DNA of 10,571 nucleotides from Ruminococcaceae bacterium UBA6392 (GTDB lineage Bacteria > Bacillota > Clostridia > Oscillospirales > Acutalibacteraceae), in contig DJQG01000049.1 in NCBI GenBank assembly GCA_002438685.1, positions 1-10,571 of the forward strand, given 5' to 3'. This document shows, piece by piece, positions 1-5,565 of this stretch; the first letter of the stretch is position 1; every line of letters begins with the position of its first letter. The notes beneath the pieces are model-generated. The model worked only from the letters and a program-made list of their open reading frames with translations. It was not told the DNA's origin and did not search any database. The translations under genes and the position numbers were made by a program.

Positions 1-2
1 TC

Positions 3-680
3 GACGCCCTGCGCGCCGATTCGCGCGTAACTTTTGATCAGAGCCTGATGCTCGTAAACTCCGAGCATCCTCTGGATGATAATGACAAGTTAAATCTCGC
101 GGAATACAAAAAGACGGGAGTTATAATGAACGCCTGCGCCGCAGAGAGCTTTTCGGAGCTGTCCGCCGCAGCAATGGAAAAGACCGACTGCAAGCTGCTT
201 GTCATGAGCAGCGTCCGCGACGCGGACGAGCAGAAGGAGCTCTACAACAGCGATTCCTCGACCGCCGCCGCGCCCGGCGCGAGCGAGCACCAGACGGGAC
301 TCGGCATCGATGTTTATGTCAAGAATTTTGCAGGCGAGGGCTTCGTCAAAAGCCCTGCCGGGCAGTTCGTCAACTCCGAGTCGTGGAAATACGGATTTAT
401 AATCCGCTATCCGTCCTACGGCAAGAGCTCGACGGGCATAAAATTCGAGCCGTGGCACATTCGCTATGTCGGCAAGCCCCACGCGGCGATAATATACAAC
501 GACCGCCTGACGCTCGAAAAATATATCGACTCGTTTGAAACAGGCGAGTGGTACTCCGCCGAGGGATATTTGATTTCAAGACAGACTGTCGGCGAGAGCG
601 TGACGATGCCGAAAGCATTCGGCTCGGCAGTCGTTTCCCCGGACAACACCGGGTGCTATATAATAACAGTCAAGCAGTGA
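3..680 (+). CDS. VanY-like D-alanyl-D-alanine carboxypeptidase, M15B family (5' end outside window)
   Basis: A zinc D,D-carboxypeptidase that would trim the terminal D-Ala from peptidoglycan stem peptides outside the membrane. The reading frame is open to the left edge of the window (225 residues visible), and the residues before the ATG at 48 (ending in SLMLVNSEHPL) read like the start of the VanY domain, so the ATG at 48 is probably internal and the true N-terminus, including any signal peptide or membrane anchor, lies upstream. Seen motifs: S-x-R-x-x-x-x-Q (SSVRDADEQ), the zinc motif SEHQTGLGID and the catalytic/zinc motif EPWH, all in family order. About 50 residues follow the EPWHIRYVG block and I recognise no domain in them. 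The gene stands alone, ends in a terminator, and converges with the operon on the other strand. The M15B call is secure; a vancomycin-resistance role is not implied by anything here. Confidence 0.9.
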   Translation, partial: DALRADSRVTFDQSLMLVNSEHPLDDNDKLNLAEYKKTGVIMNACAAESFSELSAAAMEKTDCKLLVMSSVRDADEQKELYNSDSSTAAAPGASEHQTGLGIDVYVKNFAGEGFVKSPAGQFVNSESWKYGFIIRYPSYGKSSTGIKFEPWHIRYVGKPHAAIIYNDRLTLEKYIDSFETGEWYSAEGYLISRQTVGESVTMPKAFGSAVVSPDNTGCYIITVKQ

Positions 681-700
681 AAAGCGAAAAGCAAGAAACA

Positions 701-734
701 GAAAATCCGCCAAGCGAAAGCAAGGCGGATTTTT
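701..734 (+). terminator. Rho-independent terminator after the VanY-like gene
   Basis: A 10-bp stem (702-711 with 724-733) closes 21 bases after the stop codon. Its 3' arm runs into TTTTT. The 12-base loop can itself close as GC-GAAA-GC (714-721), a GNRA tetraloop stacked on the main stem across an AA/AA internal loop. Confidence 0.85.
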
Positions 735-790
735 GTGTTGTCGGGAGAACAAGCGGAACGCAGATTTTGATGCTGCGTGGTGAGATTGGT

Positions 791-830
791 ATAACAAAAA
801 CAGCCGCGGTGAAAAATGCTGCGGCTGTTT
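791..830 (-). terminator. Rho-independent terminator of the leftward AKR-cupin-CMD-flavodoxin operon
   Basis: Arms 798-807 and 821-830 pair perfectly over 10 bp around a 13-base loop. Read leftward, the stem is followed by TTTTTGTTAT (800-791), a good U-tract. It lies about 48 bases beyond the flavodoxin stop codon. Read rightward, the hairpin is followed by TTTCTG, so it may also weakly stop transcripts running through from the VanY side. Confidence 0.82.
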
Positions 831-878
831 CTGTGAACCCCGTTCTCTTTTGGGTTCGCTGTTCTCATATCCCGAAAA

Positions 879-1352
879 TTATTTTATATTTTTTATCCAC
901 TTCTCGACTTCTTTGTCGGAGGTGTGCTGAGTGTGGTCGTCAAATCTTATATCGATGCCGGGCTTTACATCCGCGCCGGGGCAGGCGGATTTGACATCTT
1001 TCAATGTGTGACCTATCCAGCCGCCGTTTGTCGCGAAAGTATAAATCTTCTTGCCCGTGAGGTCATTGTGACTTAAGAATGTTTTGACCGCCGGGGCGAA
1101 GGTGTACCACCACACAGGCGTGCCGAGTACCACTGTGTCGTAATTTGAAAGATCGACGCCGAGCGGTTTTATCTCCGGCTCGTATCCGCGCTTTACTTCG
1201 TCCGCGCCCCGATCGACAATAGAATTGTAGTCGCCCTCATATGGCGCGACTGTGTCAATGTGCGCGGTGTCGCAGTTCAACTCGCTAATGATTTTTTCGG
1301 CAATGCTTTTTGTGTTGCCGCCCCAGGAATAGTAAATAACAATCGCTTTCAT
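879..1352 (-). CDS. Flavodoxin family protein
   Basis: A 157-residue single-domain flavodoxin, a cytoplasmic FMN-binding electron carrier or small oxidoreductase. The N-terminus MKAIVIYYSWGGNTKSIA carries the FMN phosphate loop (about residues 8-16), and TPVWWYTFAPAVKTFL (from about residue 98) and TFATNGGWIGHTL follow as the later flavin-contacting loops. Length and layout fit the small flavodoxins usually annotated as flavodoxin or NAD(P)H-dependent oxidoreductase. It is the last gene of the leftward operon: its ATG overlaps the previous stop codon by one base (TAATG), and GGAGAGG lies upstream, so translation is probably coupled. The partner and the reaction are not shown by the sequence; from context it may supply electrons for, or take part in, detoxification of quinones or aldehydes. 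Confidence 0.9.
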   Translation of the reverse strand: MKAIVIYYSWGGNTKSIAEKIISELNCDTAHIDTVAPYEGDYNSIVDRGADEVKRGYEPEIKPLGVDLSNYDTVVLGTPVWWYTFAPAVKTFLSHNDLTGKKIYTFATNGGWIGHTLKDVKSACPGADVKPGIDIRFDDHTQHTSDKEVEKWIKNIK

Positions 1353-1678
1353 TATTTATCCTCTCCGTAAACTTCTTTTGCCATGCGGAACGCCGCCCAT
1401 GCTTTCGGCCAGCCGGCATAGAACGCGAGCTGGGTGAGCATCTCCGCCATCTCCTCTGCGGTGACTCCGTTCTCTTTTGCGTGGGAGATGTGATATTTGA
1501 GTGAGCTGTCGAGAATGCCGCTTGCCATGAGCGCGGAGACGGTTATCATGCTCCTGTCCCTCGGGGAGAGCTTATCCTCGCGCGACCATACCTCGCCGAA
1601 GAGCACATCGTCGTTGAATCTTGCAAATTCGGGCGCAAATTCGCCCAGGGCATCTCTGCCCGCAGTTACCTTTTCCAT
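1352..1678 (-). CDS. Carboxymuconolactone decarboxylase-like (CMD/AhpD fold) protein
   Basis: A 108-residue protein of the carboxymuconolactone decarboxylase-like family, an all-helical fold that forms oligomers. I start it at the ATG at 1678 because a strong TAAGGAGG site stands just upstream in the leftward direction; the frame can be extended to 1738, but that would add a basic, unconserved stretch. The core has KLSPRDRSMITVSALMASG (residues 36-54), then a helix with YHISHAKENGVTAEEMAEML (62-81, with H63 and H66) and a C-terminal AFYAGWPKAWAAF. There is no CxxC pair, so it is not an AhpD-type thiol peroxidase. Members like this often occur next to, or fused with, a cupin, as here. The substrate is unknown and true CMD activity in the protocatechuate pathway is unlikely, because no other gene of that pathway is present. 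Confidence 0.9.
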   Translation of the reverse strand: MEKVTAGRDALGEFAPEFARFNDDVLFGEVWSREDKLSPRDRSMITVSALMASGILDSSLKYHISHAKENGVTAEEMAEMLTQLAFYAGWPKAWAAFRMAKEVYGEDK

Positions 1679-1692
1679 TATATATATCCTCC

Positions 1693-2118
1693 TTATTTGA
1701 GCTTGCTGTATTCTTCGTCGCCGACGGGCTCGCACCATTCGGTCGAGCAGTCCTCGCCGGGGATTTCAAAGGCTATGTGCGAGAACCAGCTGCCTTTCTT
1801 CGCGCCGTGCCAGTGGCGGACGTTCGCGGGGATTGCGATGACCGTTCCGGGGGTCATGCTGACGGGCTCTTTGCCCTCTTCACAGTACCAGCCCTCGCCC
1901 GCGGTGCAGACGAGCATCTGACCGCCGCCGGATTTCGCGTGGTGGATATGCCAGTTGTTGCGGCATCCCGGCTCGAAGGTCACGTTCGCAAGGAACAGAC
2001 CGCATTTCGGGTCGGTCAGGGGATTGAGAAACGATTTGCCGATGAAATACTGCGCGTATGCGGAATTTTCGCCGCCTTTTCCGAATACATTCTGCTGTTC
2101 AAATTCTTTCTCCGTCAT
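1693..2118 (-). CDS. Single-domain cupin metalloprotein with a glutamine-type metal site
   Basis: A 141-residue cupin (double-stranded beta-helix), probably metal-binding and cytoplasmic. The start is the ATG at 2118, preceded by GTGAGGAA on the coding strand; an upstream ATG at 2166 would overlap the AKR gene and lacks support. Motif 1 reads NNWHIHH (H57, H59, H60) followed by GGGQML (Q67), and motif 2 is PANVRHWHGA with H102. The canonical cupin glutamate is replaced by Gln. This pattern of two His, Gln and a late His is that of the small manganese cupins related to the Granulicella hydroxynitrile lyase, here with about four extra residues before the Gln. It sits 10 bases after the AKR gene and 14 before the CMD-like gene. 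The reaction is unknown; a hydroxynitrile-lyase activity cannot be claimed from sequence. Confidence 0.9.
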   Translation of the reverse strand: MTEKEFEQQNVFGKGGENSAYAQYFIGKSFLNPLTDPKCGLFLANVTFEPGCRNNWHIHHAKSGGGQMLVCTAGEGWYCEEGKEPVSMTPGTVIAIPANVRHWHGAKKGSWFSHIAFEIPGEDCSTEWCEPVGDEEYSKLK

Positions 2119-2128
2119 GATATATTCC

Positions 2129-2989
2129 TCACTTTCCGCTGAACACGGGGAAGAAGCTGTATTCACCGTAGTCTTTTATCTTTTCAAAATTCTTGAGTGT
2201 GTTTAAATCTTCGTCAGAAATATTAAAATCAACATCGGCGTTTAATTTCATGTGCTCCGGGTTCGCGGTCTTGGGCAGGGCGACCATGCCGAGGTCGAGC
2301 ACATAGCGCACGCACAGCTGAGCCGGGGTGACTGAATATTTCGCGGCGATGTCTGCAATGGCTTTGTTTTTCAGCACCTCGCCGTGAGCTATCGGCGAAT
2401 ATGCCTCGGTCTGAATGCCGTTTTTATTGCAGAAATCAATGAGCGAAAGCGGGGTGTTGCTGATGTGAGCCAAAATCTGGTTGACCATGGGCTTTATTTC
2501 GCACGAGCTGAGTATATTTTCAAGGTCGTCTTCTAAGAAATTCGACACGCCTATCGCGCGGACTTTTCCGGCCTTGTACGCATCCTCGAGCGCACGCCAT
2601 GCCTCGAGGTTCTCTTCAAAATAGCGTTTCTCGCCACGGAACTCCGCCCACGGCTGCGGGCTGTGGATTATCATCATGTCGACGTAATCTAGTCCGGTTT
2701 TTCTGAGCGTCTCGTCTATCGACTGCGCTGCGGAATCATAGCTTTTATTTTCGGCGGCGACTTTGCTCGTCACAAACAGCTCATCGCGTGCCACGCCGCA
2801 GGTTCGGACTCCCTCGCCGACTCCGGCTTCGTTGCCGTAGGCCTGAGCAGTGTCGATGTGGCGGTAGCCCATGGCGGCGGCGTCCCTGACCGCCTGCGCG
2901 GCCTCGCTGTCCGTCAGCATCCATGTGCCGAGCCCGAGCTTCGGTATTTTTACGGAGTTTGAAAGAGTGTAGTTTTCATTGAGAATCAT
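2129..2989 (-). CDS. Aldo-keto reductase (NADPH-dependent, 2,5-diketogluconate/prostaglandin-F synthase-like)
   Basis: A 286-residue cytoplasmic aldo-keto reductase of full length, expected to reduce aldehydes or ketones (methylglyoxal-like, diketogluconate-like) with NADPH. The catalytic tetrad is complete: D46 in YRHIDTAQAYGNE, Y51, K76 in VTSKV and H109 in MMIIHS. Further family blocks are KVRAIGVSNF (from 142) and EAYSPIAHG (from 195), and the C-terminal LPKTANPEHM carries the expected Lys near the cofactor phosphate. The ATG at 2989 has GAGAGG eight bases upstream. It is the first gene of the leftward operon and faces the MerR gene across a shared regulatory gap, so it is the probable main target of that regulator. 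The physiological substrate is not visible in the sequence; aldehyde detoxification is an inference from the regulator type. Confidence 0.95.
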   Translation of the reverse strand: MILNENYTLSNSVKIPKLGLGTWMLTDSEAAQAVRDAAAMGYRHIDTAQAYGNEAGVGEGVRTCGVARDELFVTSKVAAENKSYDSAAQSIDETLRKTGLDYVDMMIIHSPQPWAEFRGEKRYFEENLEAWRALEDAYKAGKVRAIGVSNFLEDDLENILSSCEIKPMVNQILAHISNTPLSLIDFCNKNGIQTEAYSPIAHGEVLKNKAIADIAAKYSVTPAQLCVRYVLDLGMVALPKTANPEHMKLNADVDFNISDEDLNTLKNFEKIKDYGEYSFFPVFSGK

Positions 2990-3005
2990 TCAAAATACCT
3001 CTCGA

Positions 3006-3034
3006 TTGACAAATCCTTTGCACAATGCTAAAAT
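3006..3034 (+). promoter_or_regulatory. Predicted promoter of the merR-type gene
   Basis: TTGACA (3006-3011), 17-bp spacer, TAAAAT (3029-3034): one mismatch to the sigma-A consensus. Predicted start near 3041, about 80 bases before the regulator ATG. It points toward the leftward AKR promoter, and its start site lies inside that promoter's initiation region, so the two cannot be occupied freely at the same time. Confidence 0.65.
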
Positions 3035-3054
3035 CATTCTATAAGTTCGTCTAT

Positions 3055-3085
3055 ATTCTACAACTTAAAGCTAACTTCAAGTCAA
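3055..3085 (-). promoter_or_regulatory. MerR-type promoter and operator for the AKR operon
   Basis: Read leftward there is a -35 box TTGACT (3085-3080), a spacer of 19 bases (3061-3079) and a -10 box TAGAAT (3060-3055). The overlong 19-bp spacer is the hallmark of promoters that MerR regulators activate by untwisting DNA. An imperfect 20-bp palindrome, ACTTAAAGCTAACTTCAAGT (3063-3082, 8 of 10 base pairs symmetrical), covers most of the spacer and runs into the -35 box. The half-site form CTT-N-AAG resembles operators of AdhR/NmlR-type regulators. Predicted start of transcription is near 3048, giving a leader of about 60 bases. Confidence 0.82.
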
Positions 3086-3123
3086 GACTTAAAATAAAAA
3101 CTTTTTATGAACGGAGCGGTAAG

Positions 3124-3588
3124 ATGTTCTATACAATAGGAGAGATGGCAAAAAAGATGGGCGTCGCGCCATCGACGCTCAGATATTATGACAAAGAGGG
3201 GCTTCTGCCGTTTGTCGAGCGCTCGGGCGGCGGAATAAGAATGTTCAAAGACGAAGATGTTGAGTGGCTTTCTATTATAGAGTGCCTGAAAAAGACGGGT
3301 ATGCCCATAAAAGAGATAAAGCAGTTCATCGACTGGTGCATCGAGGGCGACTCGACTATAGACAAGCGCCTTGAGCTTATCGACCGCCGGCGCGAGCGGG
3401 TGCATGAGCAGATGGCTCAGCTTGAAAAAACGCTCGACACGCTCGATTATAAGCACTGGTACTACGAGACCGCGAAGGCGGCGGGCACCTGCAAAGTGCA
3501 TGAGCAGATGGCTAAAGAAGATATTCCGCAGAGAATGCGCGAGATAAAAAGGCGCATGGTCGAGGGCGGAGAGTGCGAAGAAAAATAA
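3124..3588 (+). CDS. MerR-family transcriptional regulator, AdhR/NmlR-like electrophile sensor
   Basis: A 154-residue MerR regulator. The start is the ATG at 3124 with GGAG eight bases upstream; longer in-frame starts add an AT-rich, unconserved leader. Residues 2-28 form the winged helix-turn-helix (YTIGEMAKKMGVAPSTLRYYDKEGLL), then the wing and second helix pair to about residue 72, then a long charged dimerisation helix (about 78-110) with RRRERVHEQMAQLEKTLD. Cys54 in IIECLKKTGMP aligns with the single conserved cysteine of B. subtilis AdhR and Cys54 of NmlR, which sense aldehydes or thiol stress. C72, C123 and C151 are also present, but there is no metal-binding Cys cluster of the MerR/CueR kind. 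It is divergent from the AKR operon and adjacent to a matching operator, so it should activate that operon. The inducer is inferred. Confidence 0.92.
   Translation: MFYTIGEMAKKMGVAPSTLRYYDKEGLLPFVERSGGGIRMFKDEDVEWLSIIECLKKTGMPIKEIKQFIDWCIEGDSTIDKRLELIDRRRERVHEQMAQLEKTLDTLDYKHWYYETAKAAGTCKVHEQMAKEDIPQRMREIKRRMVEGGECEEK
3400..3513 (+). repeat. Exact 18-bp direct repeat within the merR-type gene
   Basis: GTGCATGAGCAGATGGCT occurs at 3400-3417 and again at 3496-3513, exactly 96 bases apart and in the same frame, each copy encoding VHEQMA. It sits in the C-terminal helical part of the regulator. Confidence 0.85.
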
Positions 3589-3616
3589 AAATTTTGCTGT
3601 TTTTCACGGTAAAGCG

Positions 3617-3645
3617 TTGAAATGTGCGATTTTATGTGTTACAAT
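3617..3645 (+). promoter_or_regulatory. Predicted promoter for the putP-like gene
   Basis: TTGAAA (3617-3622), 17-bp spacer, TACAAT (3640-3645), preceded by TG at 3637-3638 (extended -10). Predicted start near 3652. It lies 29 bases after the regulator stop and about 107 bases before the symporter ATG. Confidence 0.65.
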
Positions 3646-3670
3646 AACAGACATCAATGACGGTACGATG

Positions 3671-3704
3671 AAGAGCCGCTCAGCTGAGACTGGCGGCTCT
3701 TTTT
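3671..3704 (+). terminator. Terminator or attenuator hairpin between merR and putP
   Basis: A 9-bp stem (3671-3679 with 3693-3701) followed by TTTTTCATTTT. The apical part includes the palindrome CTCAGCTGAG (3679-3688). It may simply end merR transcription, but it lies only some 20 bases after the predicted putP start site, so it could also act on the putP transcript. The 3' arm GGCGGC (3692-3697) can pair instead with GCCGCC at 3712-3717, which would break the terminator. Confidence 0.75.
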
Positions 3705-3758
3705 CATTTTCGCCGCCAAAATGAGGGGCTCGTATGCAGCCCGTGAGGAGTTTTTCAA

Positions 3759-5300
3759 ATGACCGTATCAAACATCTGTATCCTGGGGACGATCGCCGTC
3801 TACCTCGTCGGAATGCTGATAATCGGCTTCCGCTGCGCGAGGAAAAACGAATCGTCCGCTGATTTCTATCTCGGCGGCAGAAAGCTCGGTCCGCTTGTTA
3901 CCGCAATGAGCGCGGAGGCGAGCGACATGTCGAGCTACCTGCTTATGGGTCTGCCCGGACTCGCGTATCTTTCCGGCGTTGCCGATGTCGGCTGGACCGC
4001 AATAGGTCTCGCAGTCGGAACATATCTCAACTGGCTGTTCACAGCGGCAAGGCTGCGCAGATATACCCATGAGACAAAGTCGTTCACTCTTCCGCAGTTC
4101 TTCTCCCGCCGCTTCAGGGATGACAAAAATATCCTTGCGGTGCTCGCGGCGGTTATAATTATTATTTTCTTCATTCCCTATACTGCGTCCGGCTTCGCCG
4201 CCTGCGGCAAGCTGTTCTCCTCGCTGTTCGGCATGAACTACATGACCGCGATGATAATCTCCGCAGTCGTCATAGTCGCCTACACGGCGGCAGGCGGATT
4301 CTTCGCCGCTTCAACTACCGACTTCGTCCAGAGCATTATCATGACCGTGGCGATAGTCTTCGTTCTCATTTTCTCAACGATATCGGCGGGCGGCGTTGAC
4401 GCTGTTGTCGAAAACGCAAAGGCTCTCCCCGGCTATCTCTCGCTCACCGCATCATATATAGAAGATACCGGCAAGAGCGAGCCCTATAATCTTCTGCACA
4501 TAATCACCACGCTCTCGTGGGGACTCGGCTATTTCGGTATGCCGCATATCCTGCTCCGTTTCATGGCTATCGAGGACGAGAAGAAGCTCAAGCTCTCCCG
4601 CCGCGTGGCTTCGATATGGGTCGTTATCGCCATGGCGATGGCTGTTCTTATCGGCATCGTCGGCAGAGCGCTGAGCAACACCGGTCTTGTCGATCAGCTT
4701 CACGGCAACGACACCGAGACTATTATAGTCCGCGTCGCGCACCTGCTCTCGACCTACGGCGCGTTCCCGGCTATCATGGCTGGTCTTATTCTCGCTGGCA
4801 TCCTTGCGAGCACGATGTCTACCGCCGACTCCCAGCTTCTCGCCGCCGCTTCGAGCGTGTCCGAGAACATACTGCGTGAGGCGTTCCACCTCAAGATATC
4901 CGAGAAGAAGAGCATGCTCGCCGCGCGTCTTACCGTTGTCGGCATAGCTATTCTCGGCATAATAATCGCCCGCAACCCCGACAGCTCGGTGTTCGGCATA
5001 GTCTCGTTCGCATGGGCGGGCTTCGGCGCGGCTTTCGGTCCGCTTGTTATCTGCTCCCTGTTCTGGAAGCGCACCACGCTCCCCGGAGCGATCGCCGGCA
5101 TGGTGTCGGGCGGCGCGATGGTCTTTGTCTGGAAATATCTCATCAAACCCATCGGCGGCGTGTTCGGCATATATGAGCTGCTTCCCGCGTTCCTTGTCGG
5201 TCTTGCTGTGATGGTCATAGTCAGCCTCTGCACCAAGGCTCCCTCCAAGGAGATAACCGACGAGTTCGACCGCGTCAAGGCTATGGAAAAGGCAAAATAA
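3759..5300 (+). CDS. putP: Sodium/proline symporter, PutP-like (solute:sodium symporter family)
   Basis: A 513-residue polytopic membrane protein that should import proline with Na+ (SSS family, LeuT fold, about 13 membrane helices), of the usual PutP length. Seen in order: the first helix (about residues 7-25), FYLGGRKLGPLVTAMSAEASDMSSYLLMGLPG (helix 2, with D56 in the position of the Na+-site Asp55 of E. coli PutP), and LILAGILASTMSTADSQLL in the helix where E. coli Ser340/Thr341 bind sodium. The C-terminal tail is short and charged. The start is ATG at 3759 with GAGGAG eight bases upstream. A small hairpin (3726-3730 with 3738-3742) precedes that site. Its own promoter and a hairpin leader suggest separate control. 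No putA is nearby, so use of proline for osmoprotection, nutrition or Stickland fermentation cannot be told apart. Closely related SSS members may carry other substrates. Confidence 0.92.
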   Translation: MTVSNICILGTIAVYLVGMLIIGFRCARKNESSADFYLGGRKLGPLVTAMSAEASDMSSYLLMGLPGLAYLSGVADVGWTAIGLAVGTYLNWLFTAARLRRYTHETKSFTLPQFFSRRFRDDKNILAVLAAVIIIIFFIPYTASGFAACGKLFSSLFGMNYMTAMIISAVVIVAYTAAGGFFAASTTDFVQSIIMTVAIVFVLIFSTISAGGVDAVVENAKALPGYLSLTASYIEDTGKSEPYNLLHIITTLSWGLGYFGMPHILLRFMAIEDEKKLKLSRRVASIWVVIAMAMAVLIGIVGRALSNTGLVDQLHGNDTETIIVRVAHLLSTYGAFPAIMAGLILAGILASTMSTADSQLLAAASSVSENILREAFHLKISEKKSMLAARLTVVGIAILGIIIARNPDSSVFGIVSFAWAGFGAAFGPLVICSLFWKRTTLPGAIAGMVSGGAMVFVWKYLIKPIGGVFGIYELLPAFLVGLAVMVIVSLCTKAPSKEITDEFDRVKAMEKAK

Positions 5301-5422
5301 TCCGCCGGCGGGACTCTGACAATCAATTTGTTTTGGCGGAACATTTCAGTTGTTAAAAGTAATAAAGCAAATTTCCTGATTTTCGTCATTTTTATTAAAA
5401 AAAGCGAAAATTTTTATGAGTA
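5301..5422. other. Intergenic region between putP and the liv promoter
   Basis: There is no convincing strong terminator after putP. TCCGCC (5301-5306) can pair with GGCGGA (5335-5340), without a U-tract. A weak AT-rich hairpin (5379-5385 with 5405-5411) runs into TTTTT and might stop transcription. No ORF of note. Confidence 0.5.
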
Positions 5423-5451
5423 TTGACAATAGGCTCATACGAAAGTATAAT
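5423..5451 (+). promoter_or_regulatory. Consensus sigma-A promoter of the liv operon
   Basis: TTGACA (5423-5428), 17-bp spacer, TATAAT (5446-5451): both boxes match the housekeeping consensus exactly, with optimal spacing. Predicted start near 5458, leaving a leader of about 108 bases before the binding-protein ATG. Confidence 0.88.
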
Positions 5452-5502
5452 CAATAAAAATTGAAGGTAATTCACAATTGCCCTCATTATATCCGATTTT
5501 TT

Positions 5503-5525
5503 GCGCCGCAGTTCGCGGGCGGCGC
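5503..5525 (+). other. GC-rich hairpin in the livJ 5' leader
   Basis: GCGCCGC (5503-5509) pairs with GCGGCGC (5519-5525) around a 9-base loop. It is preceded by TTTTTT and followed by A-rich sequence, so it is not a terminator on either strand. It ends about 40 bases before the start codon and leaves the ribosome site free. It could stabilise the mRNA or be part of a regulatory leader; nothing more can be said from one sequence. Confidence 0.55.
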
Positions 5526-5565
5526 CGAGAATAAAATAAAAAACAGGAAAGAAAAGAGGATTTTT

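Noticed and set aside
548..994. A 148-codon plus-strand frame running past the VanY-like gene
   Set aside because: It overlaps the carboxypeptidase gene in another frame and crosses two terminators; the Arg/Cys-rich product shows no domain.
1352..1678. AhpD-type alkylhydroperoxidase function for the CMD-like protein
   Set aside because: The catalytic CxxC pair of AhpD is absent from the whole protein.
1621..2142. A 173-codon plus-strand frame opposite the cupin gene
   Set aside because: Antisense shadow of a gene with full cupin motifs and a good ribosome site.
5301..5340. TCCGCC/GGCGGA inverted repeat after putP as its terminator
   Set aside because: Only six pairs with a wide loop and no U-tract after the 3' arm.
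5461..5565. N-terminal extension of the binding protein from a TTG at 5461
   Set aside because: It would start within a few bases of the predicted transcription start, lacks a ribosome site, and would bury the clear lipoprotein signal peptide that begins at 5566.
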